A stretch of 64,000 bases of DNA from Sinorhizobium garamanticum (GTDB taxonomy: Bacteria > Pseudomonadota > Alphaproteobacteria > Rhizobiales > Rhizobiaceae), in contig NZ_CP120375.1 in NCBI RefSeq assembly GCF_029892065.1, positions 62,001-126,000 on the forward strand. Direction: 5' to 3'. Shown here in pieces: positions 59,371 to 64,000 of this stretch. Positions within the stretch are counted from its first letter, which is position 1, and each line of letters starts with the position of its first letter. Under the pieces are notes generated by a model. It was given only the letters and a program-made list of their open reading frames with translations. It did no database searches and was not told the origin of the DNA. Both the position numbers and the translations under genes were made by a program.

Positions 59371-59413
59371 CCGTCTATAACCCTCATAAAACCCTCATAA
59401 AACCGTCATACAA
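59371..59413 (+). promoter_or_regulatory. Four 11-bp direct repeats, candidate DeoR operator
   Basis: Units: CCGTCTATAA (59371), CCCTCATAAAA (59381), CCCTCATAAAA (59392), CCGTCATACAA (59403). The two central units are identical and spacing is 10-11 bases, one helical turn. They lie ~85 bases before the substrate-binding protein start and directly after the DeoR gene. Tandem direct repeats of this kind are typical of DeoR-family operators. Confidence 0.65.
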
Positions 59414-59497
59414 CTCGACTATGTGTCTGCCTGCCTTGGGAAGGGAGCGCATCGACTTTACGCGGCTGGTCCCGGCAGAAACGGAGAGGGTATTGAT

Positions 59498-61057
59498 ATG
59501 CAAACGACACGTCGCACATTTCTCGGCATGACGGCGCTGGCGGCTGGCGCCATGGCATTGCCGCGCACAGTCATGGCAGCGGGCCAACGTCCCAGCCTCA
59601 ATATTGCGGTTCAGGATCTGCGCACCATTCTGGAGCCGGTGGATGCTTCTTCCGTCGCCAACGTTTCCTGGCGGGTGCAGTACAGCATCTACGATCAGCT
59701 GCTGCGCACGAATTACAATGACAATTTCCGACTCAATTTCGCGCTCGCAAAGTCACTAAAGCAGATCGATGCGAAGACCCATGAAATCGTCTTGCGCGAT
59801 AATGTGAAGTTCCATGATGGCTCGATGATGACGGCGGACGACGTAGTGTTTTCGTTAAGCCCTGAGCGGCTGCGCGGCGAAAAGGCCCCGGGTGCCGCGG
59901 TCTTCGCCAACTTCCTCTCATCAATCGCCGACGTCCAGAAGGTCGACGATCGCACAGTCCGCCTGGTCACAACAACGGAAGATCCCGTTTTTGCCAATCG
60001 CCTTGGCGCCTGGGGCACTCAGATCATCAGTGCCCAGGCTTGGAAAGCTGCCGAGAGCTATGACGCCTGGGCTGCAAGGCCTGTCGGCACGGGCCCCTAC
60101 AGGATCGGTGAAGTGCGCACCGGTGACGAGATCACTCTCATCGCCCACGACGAATACTGGGGCGGCCAGCCGCCGTTCACCTCGATCCGCTTCAAGCGGC
60201 TGCCAGAAATTGCTGCCCGTATTGCCGGCCTCAAAGCCGGCGACTACGACATCGTCACCGATATCACCCCGGACCACATTTCGGAGATCGACGGTGTCAG
60301 CGGTCTGTCTGTGGCGGGCGGCGAGGCCATGTGGTTCCGCTTTCTCACATTTGCTCCGCTCAAGACTCCGATCCTGAGGGATGTCAATTTGCGTCGGGCG
60401 CTCGCTTTTGCCATCGATCGGGATGCGCTTGCCGAGGGCCTCTGGAATGGTCGCGCCAAGGCGCTCACCGGTTGGCAGTTGCCGATCTTCGGTGAGATCA
60501 ACGATCCGGACCGCAAGGGCGTCTCGTACGATCCGGCCATGGCCAAGGAACTGCTTGCCAAATCGTCCTACAAGGGCGAGGAAATTCCTTATCCGACCGT
60601 CGGTACCTATTACCCGATGCAGCTTCCCGACAATCAGGCTCTGGTCGAGATGTGGAAGGCGGCCGGCATTAACGTCAAGCTGATCATGTGCGAGAATTGG
60701 GACCAGGTCGACAACCTTGGTGGCATCAACGACTCCTCGGGGGGTGCCTTTTACGCCGACCCTGTTTCGATGCTGTGGCAAATCCTCGGTCCGACGAATT
60801 CGCTACAGGTCACGGGCGGCTGGGCCAATGCCGAGTTCAACAAACTCGGACACGAACTCGAGACGACGACCGATCTTGCCAAACGCAAGGCCGCTTTCAA
60901 GCGCATGCAGGACATTGTCGAAATCGACGATCCCTGCATCACGCCGCTGCACTCGATGCCATTCATCTACGGGCAGAAGAAGGACATCGATTGGCAACCC
61001 AACCCACTGCCACAGATGTATCTTGGTCCCAAACTGCCATCTGAACCGGTGGCGTAA
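59498..61057 (+). CDS. Dipeptide/oligopeptide-type ABC substrate-binding protein, Tat-exported
   Basis: 519 residues from ATG 59498 with SD GGAGAGGG. The signal is a Tat type: TRRTFLGMTALAAGAMALP with cleavage after VMA. SBP_bac_5 family: SIYDQLLRTNYNDNFRLNFA, LAKSLKQIDAKTHEIVLRDN, VKFHDGSMMTADDVVFSL, RPVGTGPYRIGEVRTGDEIT and DVNLRRALAFAIDRDALAE. It delivers peptide, opine, glycoside or similar solutes to the DppBC-type permease. First gene of the operon after the DeoR operator. Confidence 0.92.
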   Translation: MQTTRRTFLGMTALAAGAMALPRTVMAAGQRPSLNIAVQDLRTILEPVDASSVANVSWRVQYSIYDQLLRTNYNDNFRLNFALAKSLKQIDAKTHEIVLRDNVKFHDGSMMTADDVVFSLSPERLRGEKAPGAAVFANFLSSIADVQKVDDRTVRLVTTTEDPVFANRLGAWGTQIISAQAWKAAESYDAWAARPVGTGPYRIGEVRTGDEITLIAHDEYWGGQPPFTSIRFKRLPEIAARIAGLKAGDYDIVTDITPDHISEIDGVSGLSVAGGEAMWFRFLTFAPLKTPILRDVNLRRALAFAIDRDALAEGLWNGRAKALTGWQLPIFGEINDPDRKGVSYDPAMAKELLAKSSYKGEEIPYPTVGTYYPMQLPDNQALVEMWKAAGINVKLIMCENWDQVDNLGGINDSSGGAFYADPVSMLWQILGPTNSLQVTGGWANAEFNKLGHELETTTDLAKRKAAFKRMQDIVEIDDPCITPLHSMPFIYGQKKDIDWQPNPLPQMYLGPKLPSEPVA

Positions 61058-61083
61058 GCTCTATGCTCACAATGTTCGCTAGG

Positions 61084-61106
61084 AACAGCGCGGTCCCCGC
61101 GCTGTT
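61084..61106 (+). terminator. Intercistronic hairpin after the binding-protein gene
   Basis: AACAGCGCGG-TCC-CCGCGCTGTT, a perfect 10-bp GC-rich stem with a three-base loop, lies 27 bases after the substrate-binding protein stop and without a T tract. Such hairpins after the binding-protein gene are common in ABC operons: they protect the upstream mRNA and reduce downstream expression. Partial termination is possible. Confidence 0.6.
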
Positions 61107-61146
61107 ATCCGCTGCTCCTCCCATAACCACTTGCGCCAAACCGGCT

Positions 61147-62094
61147 ATGAAAATCGCCGGTCTGACGGTAGCGTTTGATGGCGTGCCGGTGCTGCATGGG
61201 GTCGACCTTCTCGTCAACAAGGGCGAGGCGGTCGGCATTGTCGGCGAATCCGGTTGCGGCAAGTCCGTTACCTGGCGCGCCGTGCTCGGCCTATTGCCAA
61301 AATCCGCGAGCATCAACGGTGAGGCTCGGATGGAGGACACCAACCTTGCCGGTGCGCCACAGGCGGTTCTGGATAAATTCCGCGGCGGTCGCATCGCGAT
61401 GATCTTCCAGGACCCGGCGAGCGCGCTCAATCCGGTCCATCGCATCGGCGCCCAGATAATCGAGGCACTGCGCCTGCACCGAGGTCTGCTCGGCGCCGCT
61501 GCACGCGCCGAGGCGAGGCGACTGTTGGACCAGGTCGGGATCCCCGACGCTGAAAGAAGGCTCAATGCCTATCCTCACGAACTGTCGGGCGGTCAGAACC
61601 AGCGGGTAATGATCGCCATCGCGCTGGCCGGACAGCCCGAGCTCCTTATCGCGGATGAGCCGACGACCGCTCTCGATGCCACAGTGCAAGCCCAAATCCT
61701 GCTGTTGCTCAAGCAGATCCAACGCGACACCGGCATGGCGCTGGTCATGATCAGCCATGATCTGGCCGCCGTGGCGGCGGTTTGCGACCGGCTGTGTGTC
61801 ATGTATGCCGGCCGGATCGTCGAGGAAGCGCCGACGCGAGTGCTTTTGACAGATCCGCAACATCCTTACACGCGCGACCTTATCGGAGCGATTCCTCCCT
61901 CGGACGGGCCGCGTACTAGGCTGACGTCCATTCCGGGCGGCCCGCCCCACGGTTTCTTGCCGTCCGGCTGCGCCTACGCGCCCCGCTGTCGAAGTACCGA
62001 TGGCCGGTGCAGCAATATGAAACCTGACCTGGCAAGGGTTTCGTCGCAGCACGTCGTCCGCTGCATCCATGTCGGCGAAGGGGTACGTCAATGA
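61147..62094 (+). CDS. ABC transporter ATP-binding protein, DppD/OppD type
   Basis: 315 residues from ATG 61147 (MKIAGLTVAFDGVPVLHGVD). ATG 61063 is in frame, but its extra 28 residues are not family-like and would be encoded by the hairpin. Walker A GESGCGKSVTW, Q-loop MIFQDPASALNPV, signature LSGGQNQRVMIAIAL, Walker B LLIADEPTTALD, and the C-terminal iron-sulfur-type cysteine motif CAYAPRCRSTDGRC of oligopeptide ATPases. Ends overlapping dppF by four bases. Confidence 0.9.
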   Translation: MKIAGLTVAFDGVPVLHGVDLLVNKGEAVGIVGESGCGKSVTWRAVLGLLPKSASINGEARMEDTNLAGAPQAVLDKFRGGRIAMIFQDPASALNPVHRIGAQIIEALRLHRGLLGAAARAEARRLLDQVGIPDAERRLNAYPHELSGGQNQRVMIAIALAGQPELLIADEPTTALDATVQAQILLLLKQIQRDTGMALVMISHDLAAVAAVCDRLCVMYAGRIVEEAPTRVLLTDPQHPYTRDLIGAIPPSDGPRTRLTSIPGGPPHGFLPSGCAYAPRCRSTDGRCSNMKPDLARVSSQHVVRCIHVGEGVRQ

Positions 62095-63050
62095 CATTGT
62101 TGCGTCTCAATGCGGTTAGCCGCCGATATCCGATCGGGGCACAAGTCTTCGGACAAAAGAACTTTCTGACCGCAGTCGATGCGGTGTCGCTGGAGGTCCG
62201 CAAAGGCCAGACGACCGGCGTCGTTGGCGAATCCGGCTGCGGAAAATCCACTACCGGACGCATTGCGCTGGGTTTGGAGCAAGCCGATGGCGGGCAGGTC
62301 CTGTTCGAGGGAATTCCACTGCCGCAGGCTGACACAAAGGATTGGCGTGCGAAGCGGCAGCGCATGCAGCTTGTCTTCCAGGATACCTTGGCAGCGCTCG
62401 ACCGGCGAATGACGGTAGGCGATCTGATTGCCGAGCCCTTGATCATCCATCGGATCGGCAAAGCCAGAGATCATGCGCAACGTGTTCTGGAACTTCTCGA
62501 AGCCGTCGGTCTCAGCAGGCATCACCAAGCGCTCTATCCGCATCAGCTTTCCGGCGGCCAGCGCCAACGCGTGGTGCTGGCGCGCGCGCTCGCGCCGAAC
62601 CCATCGCTTCTGGTTTGCGACGAGCCCGTGTCCGCGCTCGACGTTTCCGTCCAGGCGCAAATCGTCAACCTGCTCATGGACCTTCAGCGCGAACACGGGC
62701 TGGGCATTCTCTTCATCAGCCACGACCTGAGGATCGTTCGACATGTCAGCGACCGTATCGTCGTCATGTATCTCGGTCGGGTGGTTGAGGAAGGACGTGC
62801 TGACGCCGTCATCGATCGACCGGCTCATCCTTACACGCGGGCGCTCGTGTCGGCTCTGCCGAGGCTTCCAGGTGGCTTCGAGCACTATGTCCCCTTACCC
62901 GGCGAACCGCCAAGTCCCGCCGATCGGCCGCAGGGATGTCCTTTCCATCCACGCTGTGCCCTGGCAAAAGACATCTGCCGCAACAGCGAACCGCCTCTCC
63001 TACCAACGGAACCGGAACGGCAGGTTGCTTGCCATCTGGTGACAGACTGA
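62091..63050 (+). CDS. ABC transporter ATP-binding protein, DppF/OppF type
   Basis: 319 residues. Walker A GESGCGKSTTGR, QLVFQDTLAALDRRMTV, signature LSGGQRQRVVLARAL, Walker B LLVCDEPVSALDVSVQ, C-terminal GCPFHPRCALAKDIC. ATGA overlap with dppD and TGATG overlap with the permease show tight translational coupling. Partners with DppD to power import. Confidence 0.92.
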   Translation: MTLLRLNAVSRRYPIGAQVFGQKNFLTAVDAVSLEVRKGQTTGVVGESGCGKSTTGRIALGLEQADGGQVLFEGIPLPQADTKDWRAKRQRMQLVFQDTLAALDRRMTVGDLIAEPLIIHRIGKARDHAQRVLELLEAVGLSRHHQALYPHQLSGGQRQRVVLARALAPNPSLLVCDEPVSALDVSVQAQIVNLLMDLQREHGLGILFISHDLRIVRHVSDRIVVMYLGRVVEEGRADAVIDRPAHPYTRALVSALPRLPGGFEHYVPLPGEPPSPADRPQGCPFHPRCALAKDICRNSEPPLLPTEPERQVACHLVTD

Positions 63051-63991
63051 TGACATCCTTCGTCTATTATATCGCCCCCAAGATCCTGCGGGCTGCCCTC
63101 TCGATCGTAGTGGTCGTCACCCTGACATTCGTCGTGCTGCGTGCCTCGGGCGATCCTGCGCTGCAAATCCTCGGGCCGAGCGCTCGCGCTCCGGATCTCG
63201 AGGCGTTCCGGCAGCGCTGGGGATTGGATCAGCCTCTTTACATCCAGTATGTCCACTATCTCTGGGCCGCCTTGCAGGGCGACTTCGGAAACTCGATGTT
63301 GGGCGGCAGGCCTGCAATGCAGCTGGTCCTTGAGAGAATGCCCCTGACGCTAGCGCTGATGCTCCCTGCGCTCGCACTGAATGTTCTGATAGGCATTCCG
63401 ATCGGCGCTTATGCCGCCATGCACCGCGACAGCTGGATCGACAGGTGCGTGATGATGCTGACAGTGCTTGGCTTCACGGTTCCGAGTTTCGTTCTCGGGC
63501 TACTGTTCATTCTGATCTTTTCGGTGACACTTGGATTGTTTCCATCGGGCGGCGCTGACAAGTGGCAAAGTTTCGTCCTGCCGGTGCTGACGCTTGGCAT
63601 TGGTGGTGCGGCCGTCATCGCCCGCTTCACCCGCAGCGCCATGATCGAGGTCTTATCCCAACTCTATGTAGTGGCTGCCAGCGCCAAGGGCGTTACCTGG
63701 CGCCAGGTCATCCACTATCACGCTTTGCCCAACGCGCTGATTCCCATTCTTACGCTCTTGGGCCTCATGCTGGGTGGGCAAGTGGCCGGAGCAGTGCTTG
63801 TCGAAGCTGTCTTCGGCTGGCCGGGCATCGGCCAGCTTCTCGTGATTTCTGTTGGAAACCGCGATCTGGCTGTCGTGCAGGTCATCCTTCTTCTCGTTGC
63901 GCTGACGATGACCTCCGCGAACCTGATGATGGACCTGCTCTATGGCGTGATTGATCCACGTCTGCGGACAAATCGCTCCGCATCGCACTGA
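63050..63991 (+). CDS. ABC transporter permease, DppB type
   Basis: 313 residues from ATG 63050, overlapping the dppF stop; a longer frame back to 62936 lies inside dppF. About six transmembrane segments. Family features: LDQPLYIQYVHYLWAALQGD, FGNSMLGGRPAMQLVLERMP, VLGFTVPSFVLGLLFILIFS, and the EAA loop VVAASAKGVTWRQVIHYHAL. The order SBP-D-F-B suggests that a DppC-type permease follows just outside the window. Confidence 0.92.
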   Translation: MTSFVYYIAPKILRAALSIVVVVTLTFVVLRASGDPALQILGPSARAPDLEAFRQRWGLDQPLYIQYVHYLWAALQGDFGNSMLGGRPAMQLVLERMPLTLALMLPALALNVLIGIPIGAYAAMHRDSWIDRCVMMLTVLGFTVPSFVLGLLFILIFSVTLGLFPSGGADKWQSFVLPVLTLGIGGAAVIARFTRSAMIEVLSQLYVVAASAKGVTWRQVIHYHALPNALIPILTLLGLMLGGQVAGAVLVEAVFGWPGIGQLLVISVGNRDLAVVQVILLLVALTMTSANLMMDLLYGVIDPRLRTNRSASH

Positions 63992-64000
63992 GGAAGCCGC

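Noticed and set aside
61291-62885. Two long minus-strand frames under the ATPase genes
   Set aside because: Shadows of the dppD and dppF genes.

Overview
The window looks like an accessory replicon or symbiosis-island segment of a rhizobium (order Hyphomicrobiales; Sinorhizobium, Rhizobium or Mesorhizobium type). Evidence: a SyrB-like protein, remnants of an AztD zinc metallochaperone and a UPF0262 protein, polar-amino-acid and dipeptide ABC transporters of rhizobial style, and a very dense load of IS elements. These include at least eight IS110-family loci plus IS481, ISL3, IS5, IS66, IS256 and IS3 pieces. No rRNA, tRNA or CRISPR was recognised.

Layout. 1-3.7 kb: 2OG-Fe oxygenase (cut by the window edge), ISL3 remnant, SDR, SyrB-like chimera. 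4.0-5.2 kb: a carnitine dehydrogenase gene that is a near-perfect inverted duplicate of one at 21.7-22.7 kb. 5.2-17.3 kb: IS110 elements interspersed with broken genes (SDR, aztD, LysR, UPF0262, BKACE, ABC ATPase) and a few intact genes (CurA-like reductase, thioesterase, 3-hydroxybutyrate dehydrogenase). 18-19.8 kb: response regulator and an IS481 transposase.

20.4-32.9 kb, all on the minus strand: a carnitine catabolism and transport locus. It holds 3-hydroxybutyrate dehydrogenase, a dead thioesterase, BKACE, an amino-acid-type ABC transporter with a second carnitine-dehydrogenase-like gene inside it, CoA-transferase A and B, acetyl-CoA acetyltransferase, a truncated second BKACE, carnitine dehydrogenase and thioesterase. 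Together these could take L-carnitine through 3-dehydrocarnitine to glycine betaine and acetyl-CoA. A divergent LysR gene at 33 kb with a T-N11-A box is the likely regulator. 33.9-37.5 kb: a D-amino-acid and N-acyl-amino-acid catabolic operon (M20 hydrolase, class I glutamine-amidotransferase-like hydrolase, RidA, DadA).

37.7-45.7 kb: the most interesting part, a three-gene minus-strand set. An ectoine-synthase-like cyclase (EctC family) precedes a C-A-PCP-KS hybrid NRPS/PKS, which is followed after one base by an AT-DH*-ACP-TE protein. A LuxR-type receptor with all the usual signal-binding residues lies at 48.3-49.1 kb, and a lux-box-like dyad lies upstream of ectC. No luxI and no ectA/ectB are present. 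This looks like an orphan, possibly quorum-regulated, small-molecule pathway.

49-58.2 kb: further decay (acyl-CoA ligase, biotin carboxylase, amidase and IS fragments) around a small intact set of a 2-hydroxyacid-dehydrogenase-like protein, a formyltransferase and a divergent type I phosphodiesterase. 58.5-64 kb: DeoR regulator and a dpp-type ABC transporter operon that runs off the window, with four 11-bp direct repeats as a candidate operator.

Many genes show single-base indels, some in compensating pairs. This is either real decay or sequencing error, and raw reads would decide.
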